Source of the DNA: an uncultured Lachnospiraceae bacterium | Lineage (GTDB): Bacteria; Bacillota; Clostridia; Lachnospirales; Lachnospiraceae | Assembly (NCBI GenBank): GCA_910578845.1 | Contig: CAJTSL010000041.1 | Span: forward strand, 1-34,143 | Direction: 5' to 3' | DNA: 34,143 nucleotides | Shown: piece by piece, positions 15,442 to 24,034 of the stretch | Layout: each line of letters begins with the position of its first letter | Position numbering within the stretch: position 1 is the stretch's first letter | Translations under genes and position numbers: made by a program | Notes under the pieces: model-generated | What the model saw: only the letters and a program-made list of their open reading frames with translations | Database searches by the model: none | What the model was told of the DNA's origin: nothing

Positions 15442-16377
15442 TCAGCCTATGCGCTGTAGGATCCAACGGTAAATGTCTCCATAAACCGATATCCTATCCG
15501 TTTCATTCAACAATTCATGGCGGTCTTTCTCATACAATTTCATTTGTACATTCTGCATGCCATGCTCTAAATAAGACTGGTATACTTTTTCTACGCTCTT
15601 GCCATAATTCCCTACCGGATCGTCAGCCCCGGACAGCAATAGAATCGGAAGCTGTTTCGGCATATCCGCTAATTTCTCTTTATCATAGCAATTATGGATC
15701 AACTGGAATAATGTCGCAAAGCCGTTCAAAGTGAAAACAAAGCCACACATCGGGTCGGCAAGATAACGGTCTACGTTCGCAGTTTCCCTGGAAAGCCAGT
15801 CAAACGGCGTCCTCGCTGGCTCAAATCTATCATTAAAGCTTCCAAAAGACGCCTTATCAATAAATTTGCCAACATGCTTAGGCCCTAAGAAAAGTTTCTG
15901 CACCGCAGCTACCACTCTTGCCGCAAAAAGCGTAAACCGGGACTGCATCCCCGTCCCTACGATAACCGCGCCATCAATACCGCTTCCGTAACGGAACAGA
16001 TAATTCCTCAAGATGAAGGATCCCATGCTATGTCCCAAAATCAGGTACAATACGCCCGGATACTGTTCTTGCATCATTTTTTTCAGTCTATGGACGTCCC
16101 TTACAACCACGCTTGCCGCATCCTGTTCACAGAAATATCCATACAAACCGCCTTTCGGCACTGACTTTCCATGTCCTAAGTGATCTTCTCCTACCACAAG
16201 GATTCCTTTGCCAGCTAAAAACCTCGCAAATTCATCATAACGGTCTATATGCTCCGCCATCCCGTGTACAATCTGGAAAATGCAGACTGGCTTCTCCACA
16301 CTGGGTATCCACTTAATAGCATGTATTTTATTTTGCCGGTCTCTTGATTCAAAATAAAACTCTTCTTTGCGTATCAT
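15442..16377 (-). CDS. Alpha/beta hydrolase, monoacylglycerol lipase-like
   Basis: This is a 311-residue hydrolase of the serine aminopeptidase S33 / lysophospholipase group. The nucleophile elbow is GHSMGSF, preceded by QIVHGMAEHIDRYDEFARFL (oxyanion HG motif) and GEDHLGHGKS. The acid is Asp in LLSGADDPVGN and the base is His in EKDRHELLNE, completing the triad. There is no signal peptide, so it is cytoplasmic. AAAGGGG sits before the ATG. It is cotranscribed with the secreted DUF1002 gene downstream and lies 61 nt after metG. Lipid or ester substrates are expected from the family; the exact one is unknown. Confidence 0.85.
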   Translation of the reverse strand: MIRKEEFYFESRDRQNKIHAIKWIPSVEKPVCIFQIVHGMAEHIDRYDEFARFLAGKGILVVGEDHLGHGKSVPKGGLYGYFCEQDAASVVVRDVHRLKKMMQEQYPGVLYLILGHSMGSFILRNYLFRYGSGIDGAVIVGTGMQSRFTLFAARVVAAVQKLFLGPKHVGKFIDKASFGSFNDRFEPARTPFDWLSRETANVDRYLADPMCGFVFTLNGFATLFQLIHNCYDKEKLADMPKQLPILLLSGADDPVGNYGKSVEKVYQSYLEHGMQNVQMKLYEKDRHELLNETDRISVYGDIYRWILQRIG

Positions 16378-16438
16378 AAAGCTTCCCCTTTCTCATGTTA
16401 CCCTTGCATTTTTCCGATGCGTATGCCCATACGCTTTC

Positions 16439-18499
16439 CTAACCGATTTCCGCACCTGCGGGCATCGCTTTCTCCGGTGTCATCAGCGCAAGATTCCCGT
16501 TCTCATCTTCTGCACATAAAAGCATGCCTTCCGATACCATGCCAGCCATTTCCCTCGGCGCAAGGTTCACAAGCACCATTACTTTCTTCCCTACCATTTC
16601 CTGTGCGCTGTAATATTGCCGAATACCTGATAAAATCTGCTTCACACTGGAACCGACACGTACTTTAGAACAAAGCAGTTTCTTTGACTTCGGCACTTCC
16701 ATACATTCTAAAATCTCGCCAATCTGGAACTGGCATTTCGCAAAATCATCATAAGAAATCGTCTCTTTCGGTTCCACATCGATAACAGAAAGCTCTTCTT
16801 TTTCTTCTGCATCTGTCAACGCTGTTCCTTGTGCAGGCTCTTTAGCCGTTTCTTCCTCTTTCGTTCCTGCTGCCCCTCTTTTTGCAAACATTTCTTCCAC
16901 TTTCTCCATCACTTCCGCGAGATCACGGCGGGCAAACAGAATCTCCGGTGCCTCCGTTACCTGATTAACTGACGGATAAAGACTTGCTGCCCTGGCTGTA
17001 TCATGTTGTTTTGCACATTCTTCTAATACTGCAAAACCGATCAGCTCCGCCTGTATTTGCTCCGCAATTTTTACTGCGGTCTCCGGCATATAAGGTTCTA
17101 AGAGGCTTGCGCCAACCAAAATACCATTTAACAAATTGTATAAAACAGTCGCAAGGCGGTCTTTTTTTGCTTCGTCTTTCGCCAATGCCCACGGCATTGT
17201 TTCATCAATGTATTTATTACAACGTTTAAATAAGACAAATATTTCCGTAATGGCATCAGCCACACGAAGATCGTCCATTTTTCCGGTAACTCTTTTATAC
17301 GTATCCGTCAATACCTCCCATAAATCTGCATCAACGTCTTCTTCTCCATCTGCCACGCCAATTTTCTTGTTTTCAACTACACCGCCAAAATATTTATTGC
17401 TCATAGAAATGGTTCTATTGACTAAATTGCCAAGCGTATTGGCAAGGTCAGAATTGAGCCTTTCTACCATCAAATCCCACGTAATGACGCCGTCGTTTTC
17501 AAAGGGCATTTCATGTAGCACGAAATAGCGGACTGCATCCACACCGAAGAAGTCAATCAAATCCTCTGCATAGATCACATTTCCTTTGGATTTGCTCATC
17601 TTACCATCACTTTGCAGAAGCCATGGATGTCCGAAAATCTGCTTTGGCAACGGCTCCCCTAATGCCATTAAGAAAATAGGCCAATAAATCGTATGGAAGC
17701 GTATGATGTCTTTCCCGATTAGATGCAGATCCGCAGGCCAAAGCTTCTGATACTGCTCCGTATTATTTCCTTCCGCATCATAACCAATGCCCGTGATATA
17801 ATTAGACAGTGCGTCCAACCATACGTATACGACATGTTTCTCATCAAAATCTACCGGAATCCCCCATTTAAAGGAAGTCCTCGACACACATAAATCCTGT
17901 AGCCCAGGGAGCAGGAAATTATTCATCATCTCGTTCTTGCGAGACACCGGCTGAATAAATTCAGGATGAGCATTGATATGCGCAATCAGTTTATCCGCAT
18001 ATTTGCTCATCTTGAAAAAGTATGCCTCTTCTTTAGCCGGCTTAACATCCCTGCCACAATCCGGGCATTTCCCATCCACAAGCTGTGATTCTGTCCAGAA
18101 AGACTCACAAGGCGTACAATAGAGACCTTCATATGCGCCCTTATAAATATCCCCCTGCTCATATAACCTTTTAAATATTTTCTGCACCTGTTTCTCATGA
18201 TAGCAATCGGTCGTGCGAATGAATTTATCATAAGAGGTATTCAAAGAATCACAGATCGCACGGATTTTCCCTGCTACGCCATCTACAAACTCCTTTGGCG
18301 TAACACCCGCCTCTTCTGCTTTCAGTTCGATTTTCTGCCCATGTTCATCCGTCCCTGTCTGGAAAAAGACATCATATCCATCCTTTCTCTTAAATCTCGC
18401 AATACTGTCTGCCAATACAATCTCATAGCTGTTCCCAATATGCGGCTTACCGGAAGTATAGGCAATTGCTGTCGTAATATAGTATTTTCCCTTATTCAT
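16439..18499 (-). CDS. metG: Methionyl-tRNA synthetase
   Basis: This enzyme charges tRNA-Met. It has 686 residues from the chosen start, with the class I HIGH motif as HIGN (20-23) and KMSKS at 300-304. A zinc knuckle with Cys128, Cys131, Cys145 and Cys148 lies in the connective peptide (CTPC, CPDC). The C-terminal ~110 residues form the dimerising tRNA-binding OB domain (YDDFAKCQFQIGEI, KKVMVLVNLAPREMAGMVSEGM). An acidic, low-complexity linker (about 570-600) joins the two parts. Starts at 18499 or 18505 are both compatible with AAAGGAAAGG; 18499 matches the family. Expression is controlled by a methionine-specific T-box leader. Confidence 0.95.
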   Translation of the reverse strand: MNKGKYYITTAIAYTSGKPHIGNSYEIVLADSIARFKRKDGYDVFFQTGTDEHGQKIELKAEEAGVTPKEFVDGVAGKIRAICDSLNTSYDKFIRTTDCYHEKQVQKIFKRLYEQGDIYKGAYEGLYCTPCESFWTESQLVDGKCPDCGRDVKPAKEEAYFFKMSKYADKLIAHINAHPEFIQPVSRKNEMMNNFLLPGLQDLCVSRTSFKWGIPVDFDEKHVVYVWLDALSNYITGIGYDAEGNNTEQYQKLWPADLHLIGKDIIRFHTIYWPIFLMALGEPLPKQIFGHPWLLQSDGKMSKSKGNVIYAEDLIDFFGVDAVRYFVLHEMPFENDGVITWDLMVERLNSDLANTLGNLVNRTISMSNKYFGGVVENKKIGVADGEEDVDADLWEVLTDTYKRVTGKMDDLRVADAITEIFVLFKRCNKYIDETMPWALAKDEAKKDRLATVLYNLLNGILVGASLLEPYMPETAVKIAEQIQAELIGFAVLEECAKQHDTARAASLYPSVNQVTEAPEILFARRDLAEVMEKVEEMFAKRGAAGTKEEETAKEPAQGTALTDAEEKEELSVIDVEPKETISYDDFAKCQFQIGEILECMEVPKSKKLLCSKVRVGSSVKQILSGIRQYYSAQEMVGKKVMVLVNLAPREMAGMVSEGMLLCAEDENGNLALMTPEKAMPAGAEIG

Positions 18500-18567
18500 T
18501 TCCATACCTTTCCTTTCGTCCATTCATCCTATTGTTTAAAAAGCATAAACGCGACAGCTTACGCTCA

Positions 18568-18588
18568 AAGAATTACTCTGTAATTCTT
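18568..18588. repeat. Perfect 9-bp palindromic hairpin in the metG leader
   Basis: AAGAATTAC and GTAATTCTT flank a 3-nt loop, between the T-box terminator and metG. The surroundings (CGCGACAG, GCTGCTGCG) are also self-complementary in part. It resembles a dispersed intergenic palindrome, but no second full copy is seen here. Confidence 0.4.
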
Positions 18589-18628
18589 GCGGGCATCTCA
18601 CTACGCTGCTGCGTGTTTTTTATAGTTT

Positions 18629-18928
18629 AAAAAACCGCCTTCTCATATTCACATATAAGAAGACGGATATTAAACCGTGTTACCACTTCTCTTCATCATA
18701 TTCTCACAAATATGACCTCAACAAGTCCCATCGGATACTCTGCCGCTATAACAGGCGGAACCTGTCGCAGCCTAGCTATACAGCTCGGATGCTCCGCTCA
18801 GAAGCCATGTTCGGTATGCTGCTTCTTAGCCCTTCTCAGCAACTGTAAACGATGTTTATTTACAGGCGCTTCTTAGCGCAATAGGACATTCTCTGTACAG
18901 ATTCCACATACTTACTCTCTTCGTCATT
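18629..18928 (-). promoter_or_regulatory. T-box riboswitch, methionine specifier
   Basis: This leader RNA binds uncharged tRNA-Met and then lets metG be transcribed. On the minus strand it begins with the stem I signature GACGAAGAGAGTAAGTA. The specifier codon ATG at 18808-18806 stands in CCGAACATGGC, followed by the purine expected there. The T-box AGAAGTGGTAACACGG lies at 18690-18675. It is followed by a terminator stem CCGTCTTCTTATAT / ATATGAGAAGGCGG and TTTTTT (18666-18629), with which the antiterminator competes. The specifier agrees with the downstream gene, which confirms both. Confidence 0.92.
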
Positions 18929-18952
18929 GCTTTTCTCAATATATTTATTGTT

Positions 18953-18981
18953 AGCCTATCACAAAGATATTATGTTGTCAA
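18953..18981 (-). promoter_or_regulatory. Promoter of the metG T-box transcript
   Basis: A perfect TTGACA (18981-18976) is separated by 17 nt from TAGGCT (18958-18953), a weak -10. Transcription would start about 18 nt before the first conserved T-box bases. Confidence 0.55.
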
Positions 18982-19018
18982 TCATGTGCGGAATGTTTGT
19001 CTTACAACTATCCTAAGT

Positions 19019-20851
19019 TCAAGGGATTGGTTCCTCTTGTACATATGGTATTCCGTATAATTCAGAAATCATCCTCTCTCTCTCTTCTCCCACAGAGATA
19101 GTAATCAATTTTTCTTTCTGTTTTTCAGAGATTTCCGGAAGTCCAAAATTTTTTATATAATTTTTTGCTAATGCCATATAACCTTTTGCATATGGTTTAC
19201 TTGTATTTTCTATATAATACCAAAATACATTCGACTCGATAATCCTTTTAAGAACTTCTAGCATTTTATCATCATTACAAAACAATGCATATCCACAATA
19301 AAATAAAACATCGCCACGGTTACATTTGATAGCTACTCCCCGTTCAGCCATATATGGTATTAATAATTTTTTCCCTTGATTATTCATTCCTTGTGTTCTT
19401 CCGTATGCATACCAAGCAGAATAATTTTTCGCCTTTCCCTTATCTCTTTGTAATAACTGTTCCTTATACCTATGTAGAAAAGCATATGCCATGGGAAATT
19501 TCTCTTGTAACATCGTTTCAGCAATAATTTTATGTTCCACATCATATGGAAAAATAGCCTTTTCCATTTTCATTTTGAGATCGTCTTCTGTTCTCATAAC
19601 ATTTGGTTTTGCGACATCTATACATATTGCCTTTTCAATAGGATATTTTTCACCTTCATATTGACGATAAAAATACGTTTCATCTTCTTCTGCTACTGCG
19701 AAAAAAAATATTTCATTGCTTAATGTTGCTAATCCATTACGAATTTTATAATCATTAAGCTTATGTGGTTGACTCTCTATTTTTTTAATTATTCTATCAA
19801 TACTTTTATCGCCAAACCTCCATTCTTGATTTCTTTCGTAATTTAATAAATCATAATCCGTAAATTCATAGTCAACCAAAGATCTTTTTCCATTTAATAA
19901 TGCATATTTTACACTATGTGTCCTTCTGGCTTTCTCAATAATGCAAATACATGTATAATGTGTTATCTCTTCAAATGCTTGCGCCTCCCTAAAATCAAGA
20001 ATCGTAATCTCATATCCTTTTTCCACAAAATAGTTTCTTAATGCACGTCCATTTACACTTTGCAAAAAAGTATTTGGAGATATAAATCCTAATACCCCAT
20101 CTTTTTTTAAAATATTGCAAGCAAGCTGATAAAAAGGAATATACAAATCCACATTCCCAGAGACTACTGACCAATTCTTTAATGACAGTTTTATATTCGG
20201 TTCAATATTCTTGGCACGAACATATGGTGGGTTTCCAATAACAACATCATATTTATTTTCATACTGCATTTTTGAAAATTCATCCAAGGCATTTACATTT
20301 CTTAAGCCTTTTATTTTACCAAATGATTTTCCTTCCTCTTGAATGCACAATACATTAAGCAGTGTTTCTGCTTTTTCTATGCTATGTTTATCAATATCAA
20401 ATCCTTTTATATAATTTTGTATGATTTTTGAAATATCAATCCGATATTTTTTATGCATCCACTGTATAGCCGTGATTAGAAACGACCCACATCCACAAGC
20501 TGGATCAACAACACAGGGTATCGTCTCTGACAAAATCGTATGTTCTACAATATACTGCTTGATATTCAACGGAGTATAGACCATTCCTTTTCCCTTTTTT
20601 TCAGTATCACTAATTAAAAATTCAAAAGCATTAATTAAATTATCAATGTTCTTTAATTGTACTTTTTCTTTTACATACTGAATAATTTCTTTGTCAATAT
20701 TTTCCCAATCTTGAAAAAACTTCTCAAAATAGACATCTCCCGTATACAATATACCATTGTTCCACAAATACACGTATACCAGAACACGTTCTATATCCGA
20801 TATACTTATTCCGTTATACTTTTTCTGTAGTTTTTTCATCTCTGCTCTCAT
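19019..20851 (-). CDS. N6-adenine DNA methyltransferase (Eco57I-type, intact)
   Basis: This 610-residue methylase modifies adenine in DNA. Motif X-like GMVYTP is at 89-94, the AdoMet-binding DPACGCGSF at 116-124, and the catalytic NPPY at 207-210. The C-terminal half (from about 360) is a TaqI-like target-recognition region ending with KGYMALAKNYIKNFGLP. No nuclease domain is present. It begins 1 nt after the stop of the preceding fragment, with GAGG 6 nt before the ATG, so it is cotranscribed with the fused restriction gene. This is the modification partner of an Eco57I-like system. Base composition is much richer in A+T than the flanking genes, which suggests transfer. It appears complete and could still methylate the host genome. 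Confidence 0.85.
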   Translation of the reverse strand: MRAEMKKLQKKYNGISISDIERVLVYVYLWNNGILYTGDVYFEKFFQDWENIDKEIIQYVKEKVQLKNIDNLINAFEFLISDTEKKGKGMVYTPLNIKQYIVEHTILSETIPCVVDPACGCGSFLITAIQWMHKKYRIDISKIIQNYIKGFDIDKHSIEKAETLLNVLCIQEEGKSFGKIKGLRNVNALDEFSKMQYENKYDVVIGNPPYVRAKNIEPNIKLSLKNWSVVSGNVDLYIPFYQLACNILKKDGVLGFISPNTFLQSVNGRALRNYFVEKGYEITILDFREAQAFEEITHYTCICIIEKARRTHSVKYALLNGKRSLVDYEFTDYDLLNYERNQEWRFGDKSIDRIIKKIESQPHKLNDYKIRNGLATLSNEIFFFAVAEEDETYFYRQYEGEKYPIEKAICIDVAKPNVMRTEDDLKMKMEKAIFPYDVEHKIIAETMLQEKFPMAYAFLHRYKEQLLQRDKGKAKNYSAWYAYGRTQGMNNQGKKLLIPYMAERGVAIKCNRGDVLFYCGYALFCNDDKMLEVLKRIIESNVFWYYIENTSKPYAKGYMALAKNYIKNFGLPEISEKQKEKLITISVGEERERMISELYGIPYVQEEPIP

Positions 20852-20852
20852 A

Positions 20853-21203
20853 TCAAACCTCTTCGCCAGTAATTCTACTCAGCTCTCGCCCAACTTTTTT
20901 TATTTCGTTCCAATCATGTTCTGTAACTCCATATAATTCATTACAAAGTTTATCAACCTCATTCCACTTACGGCTAATTACTCCTACAAAATAACTTTTA
21001 TTCTTCTCAATGGCTTTTTCATATTCCCGCATTAATTTTATGATTACATCATAATATTCTGCTAGCTTCTGTATTAATGTATTATTAGGCTCAAATACAT
21101 GATTTGGGAATGGTACAGGCTCTAAAAATTGTTTATTAAATTTATAATAACCACCAGCCTGTGGATTTGCCCCACTTTTCGCAAATACAGAAAAAATGGT
21201 CAT
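20853..21203 (-). CDS. C-terminal fragment of a restriction-modification protein
   Basis: This 116-residue ORF looks like the tail of an Eco57I-type enzyme, not a free-standing protein. It starts inside what is usually the end of the target-recognition domain (FSVFAKSGANPQAGGYYKFN, then QFLEPVPFPN, a conserved closing motif), followed by a helical region (IIKLMREYEKAIEKNKSYF). Its ATG overlaps the stop of the preceding gene as ATGA, and GGAGGG stands 11 nt upstream, so it may be translated. The simplest view is that it was once continuous with the upstream gene and was separated by a deletion that removed the middle of the recognition domain. Confidence 0.6.
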   Translation of the reverse strand: MTIFSVFAKSGANPQAGGYYKFNKQFLEPVPFPNHVFEPNNTLIQKLAEYYDVIIKLMREYEKAIEKNKSYFVGVISRKWNEVDKLCNELYGVTEHDWNEIKKVGRELSRITGEEV

Positions 21204-23359
21204 AAAACTTGAATCCCTCCATGGACATGAATGTTACGATTATTTTTAAGCATGCCAAGTTTGCAATATTTATTTTTTATTGTGGAAATACCATAAAACT
21301 CTGGCGCCCAAATTTCTTCTTTAAAATAATTCCCAGGTATAATTTGTCTGACGCTTTCTTTTGCAAAGTAATTTAAGACATCATATCTATTGCCTTGAAT
21401 ATAAGCATATTCGACATCATTACATATGCTTTTTTGCAAGACCATTATTGAAACATATGTAATTCTTCCCGGAAACAAATCAGTTGTTCCAATATCAAAC
21501 AATTTATTTAAATATCCTTTTTGAGCAATAAAACTTCTTGCATTTTTTCCATATGTAGTTTTAAACCATCGTCTTTGAATAATAAACCCTATCTTGCCAT
21601 TCAATGCCAATAAGTCTATACATCGCTCGACAAAAATCACTGACAAATCAACCTTGCCTTGAAATGAATGATAGTATGTTTTCAAATATTTATGCATAGA
21701 TAGCGAAGTCGCTTTAAAATATTTCGTCTCAACATATGGCGGATTGCCTATAATATAAGAAAATCCTCCTTTATTTTGAAATACATTAGCAAAAAATAAT
21801 GATTTTATATCAGTTGGTTTAATTATACTAATTTCATTCACCGGAATATCAATATCCGTGTCAACCAATGTATTTCCACATACAATGTTCTTATCTATAT
21901 CCTTTAGTATCTTGTCACCAAATAAGCCTATCTCAGTATACACAGTAGGATCGGCATCATCAATTACTTTCAACGCTAATGACATTTTTGTGACTTCAAC
22001 TGCAATCGGATCAATATCTATCCCATATAGGCAAGAACTCATTAGCTTCTGTTTTATAGCTATCGTTAAAAATCTCTCATCACCATTACAAATACAAAAA
22101 TCATTATCTGACTCTATAGCCAATTCTTTTAGCCTATTTAAAAGCTTTTCATAGGCTGCAATAAGAAATATTCCTGACCCACAGCATGGATCTAACACTT
22201 GTATAGACCATATATCACTAATATCTTTAATTGAATTTTCCTCTATGGTTTCATCACAAATTGCCTCCGCGATTTTTTCATCCGTAGGAATAATCCCATT
22301 TGTTTTTACATATTCCGCTTTTAACTCCACGGATACTTTCCCGTCCTTTACGACAAGTGAATATGCTAAAAATCCCTCATAAACTTTTGCTATGATTTTT
22401 ACTGGAATGGCGTCAAATCTATATGGATAAGGATAATACAACTGGTTAATAAATTTTATAAATACTTGATTATCTACCTTTAATTTGTTAAAACGGCTAT
22501 CAGAATTTGAAAACATTGCTCCATCATAATGCTTAAAAAATTGTGTATAACAACTTTCTTTAAATCTTATCCAAAAATCCGTTTTAGCAAACTTTCTAAG
22601 AAGTCCTTTTTCTTCTAGACCTTTGGTTTCACATACACGAATAAAAATAATCCTGTCAATAATGATTTGTACATAATAACTCAACTCTTCATCATTTAGA
22701 TGCAATGCTTCATTTTTTAGATACAAGTCTTTAGCCAGTTCAATTCTAAAATTAGACAGTAATTCATTAAAATATCTATCTACTGTTTTACATCCTTCAA
22801 CTTTAGGAATTACATATAATTCCTCTAACGCATTATAATATACACAAATACGATTGAGATGATTATTTAACACTTCAAAATTGTCTAAGTAATCATCTAT
22901 AGTCAACTGTATGGTTCCTACATCTACTGCTAAATCTCTTCTGGGTAGTATCTGACAATCAAATATTACTAACTGTTCAAAATTGGACAAAAATACACAT
23001 GGTACCCCGGCTGACCAGCCATATGACCTAGCTTGAAACGCTGCTTTTTTATTTTTAAAGATGTCTATATCAGCTCTTTTCGCGTCTAAATAGCTTTTTA
23101 TAGCCTTTCCATTGACCAATGTATAATCTGGTTTTACATGTGTAGATTCAATTTCTTCAAGCTTTTCTCGTTGACTTCCTCCTACTTCCTTCTCTTGAAG
23201 CACCTGCATTGTATTATGAACATCCCATCCAAAAATTTCTAGTAAATCATTTATCCATACTCTTGTTGTCTCTTCACTTATATATGTTGCTTTTGATTCT
23301 TCTTTAAATTTCTTATAAGTTTCAATCAAAAGCTTTAGCTTTTTATAACTTTCTTCCAT
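21200..23359 (-). CDS. Type IIG-like nuclease-methylase, truncated before its recognition domain
   Basis: This is a fused restriction and adenine-methylation enzyme of Eco57I type (719 residues). The N-terminal region carries a PD-(D/E)xK-type nuclease pattern, with Pro77-Asp78 and Asp92-Ala-Lys94 (usually ExK) in KPDYTLVNGKAIKSYLDAKR. A helical connector follows, then a methylase core with DPCCGSG at 390-396, DIDPIAVEV and NPPY at 539-542. The protein stops at HVHGGIQVL, just where target recognition should begin. The missing ~150-250 residues (estimated from family size, about 1000) are not found elsewhere in the window, and the tail reappears as the next ORF. Specific cutting is therefore unlikely. 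The ATG start is chosen over a TTG 12 nt upstream. The DNA is AT-rich and probably acquired. Confidence 0.8.
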   Translation of the reverse strand: MEESYKKLKLLIETYKKFKEESKATYISEETTRVWINDLLEIFGWDVHNTMQVLQEKEVGGSQREKLEEIESTHVKPDYTLVNGKAIKSYLDAKRADIDIFKNKKAAFQARSYGWSAGVPCVFLSNFEQLVIFDCQILPRRDLAVDVGTIQLTIDDYLDNFEVLNNHLNRICVYYNALEELYVIPKVEGCKTVDRYFNELLSNFRIELAKDLYLKNEALHLNDEELSYYVQIIIDRIIFIRVCETKGLEEKGLLRKFAKTDFWIRFKESCYTQFFKHYDGAMFSNSDSRFNKLKVDNQVFIKFINQLYYPYPYRFDAIPVKIIAKVYEGFLAYSLVVKDGKVSVELKAEYVKTNGIIPTDEKIAEAICDETIEENSIKDISDIWSIQVLDPCCGSGIFLIAAYEKLLNRLKELAIESDNDFCICNGDERFLTIAIKQKLMSSCLYGIDIDPIAVEVTKMSLALKVIDDADPTVYTEIGLFGDKILKDIDKNIVCGNTLVDTDIDIPVNEISIIKPTDIKSLFFANVFQNKGGFSYIIGNPPYVETKYFKATSLSMHKYLKTYYHSFQGKVDLSVIFVERCIDLLALNGKIGFIIQRRWFKTTYGKNARSFIAQKGYLNKLFDIGTTDLFPGRITYVSIMVLQKSICNDVEYAYIQGNRYDVLNYFAKESVRQIIPGNYFKEEIWAPEFYGISTIKNKYCKLGMLKNNRNIHVHGGIQVL

Positions 23360-23571
23360 GTCCCCCACCAATCACGTCGCTAAATCCATCTAATATGTTA
23401 ATAATAAGTTTCTTAATTTATATAACACTGATTTCTATATTGTTTTATCCCCACAGAATAAATCCCAAAATCCAACAGTATATTATATTTCCTTCGACGC
23501 AAACTATATCGTGGGTTATCCTAAATTGATATCCTGGACAATTGCAATAGTTTTTCTATATTGCATAACGA

Positions 23572-23608
23572 TTGCATAGCGGTCAGTCTTCGAAACTAAG
23601 TTACGCAA
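23572..23608 (+). promoter_or_regulatory. Bipartite motif, copy C (TTGCATA-N21-GTTACGCAA)
   Basis: TTGCATA (23572-23578) and GTTACGCAA (23600-23608) are 21 nt apart and end 39 nt before the DUF3892 start codon. A second TTGCATA lies exactly 11 bp upstream (23561-23567) within TTTTCTATATTGCATA, which matches the left flank of copies A and B. CGAAAC-TAA-GTTACG inside it is a near-palindrome. Confidence 0.5.
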
Positions 23609-23647
23609 TTGCCGAAACCAACATCCATCAGAAAGGAGACTTTCATC

Positions 23648-23950
23648 ATGAAAGATATCGATAAAGATACGCTTGGCGAAGCGCTTGCGAGGAATACACT
23701 CGATGATATCCCACAGCCAAAAAGCGATGCCAAAGAAATCGTTGGCTTAGTAAAAAGCAGCGGACGCGTTAACGGTTACCAACTATCCGACGGTTCTACC
23801 GTTTCCAAAGAAGAAGGTGTCGCGTTGGCCAAAGACGGCGAAATCAGAGGTGTCGGCATCGCCCATAGAAAAGACACGGAATATTTAAAATCCTTACCGG
23901 ATGGTACGGAAAGCAATAATTTAGGCAATCTTCCTTCCGTATCAGGTTAA
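23648..23950 (+). CDS. DUF3892 domain protein (100 aa)
   Basis: This small soluble protein of unknown function belongs to DUF3892. The domain covers about residues 30-95: VGLVKSSGRVNGYQLSDGST, then VSKEEGVALAKDGEIRGVGI and YLKSLPDGTESNNLGNLP, where the PDG and NNL motifs are typical. There is no signal peptide or membrane helix. GGAG 9 nt before the ATG gives a confident start; a TTG-initiated longer frame from 23609 runs through the bipartite motif and is rejected. It stands alone, with that motif in front and a long bidirectional terminator behind. Members of this family are often seen as isolated small genes; no function is established. Confidence 0.8.
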   Translation: MKDIDKDTLGEALARNTLDDIPQPKSDAKEIVGLVKSSGRVNGYQLSDGSTVSKEEGVALAKDGEIRGVGIAHRKDTEYLKSLPDGTESNNLGNLPSVSG

Positions 23951-23971
23951 CCTGCCATCCTATTGTTGTAT

Positions 23972-24034
23972 AACGCCGTAATTTTATTCTCTGTATACGC
24001 TCTACAGTATACGGTTATCATAAATTACGGCGTT
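23972..24034. terminator. Bidirectional terminator between convergent genes
   Basis: AACGCCGTAATTT (23972-23984) pairs perfectly with AAATTACGGCGTT (24022-24034). A second stem GTATAC / GTATAC (23993-23998, 24007-24012) lies inside. A T-run follows on plus (GCGTTTTCC). The right arm is also the last codons of the epimerase gene, whose stop is at 24018-24020. Confidence 0.8.

Noticed and set aside
16395..16440. GCGTAT / ATACGC hairpin after metG as a terminator
   Set aside because: The stem is only about six pairs and no T-run follows on the minus strand.
18541..18612. A tRNA or second riboswitch between the T-box and metG
   Set aside because: Only a short AT palindrome is present; no tRNA arms or conserved riboswitch core.
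23591..23605. CGAAACTAAGTTACG as a LexA/DinR box
   Set aside because: The Firmicutes SOS box is CGAAC-N4-GTTCG; spacing and half-sites differ, and the gene behind it has no DNA-repair link.
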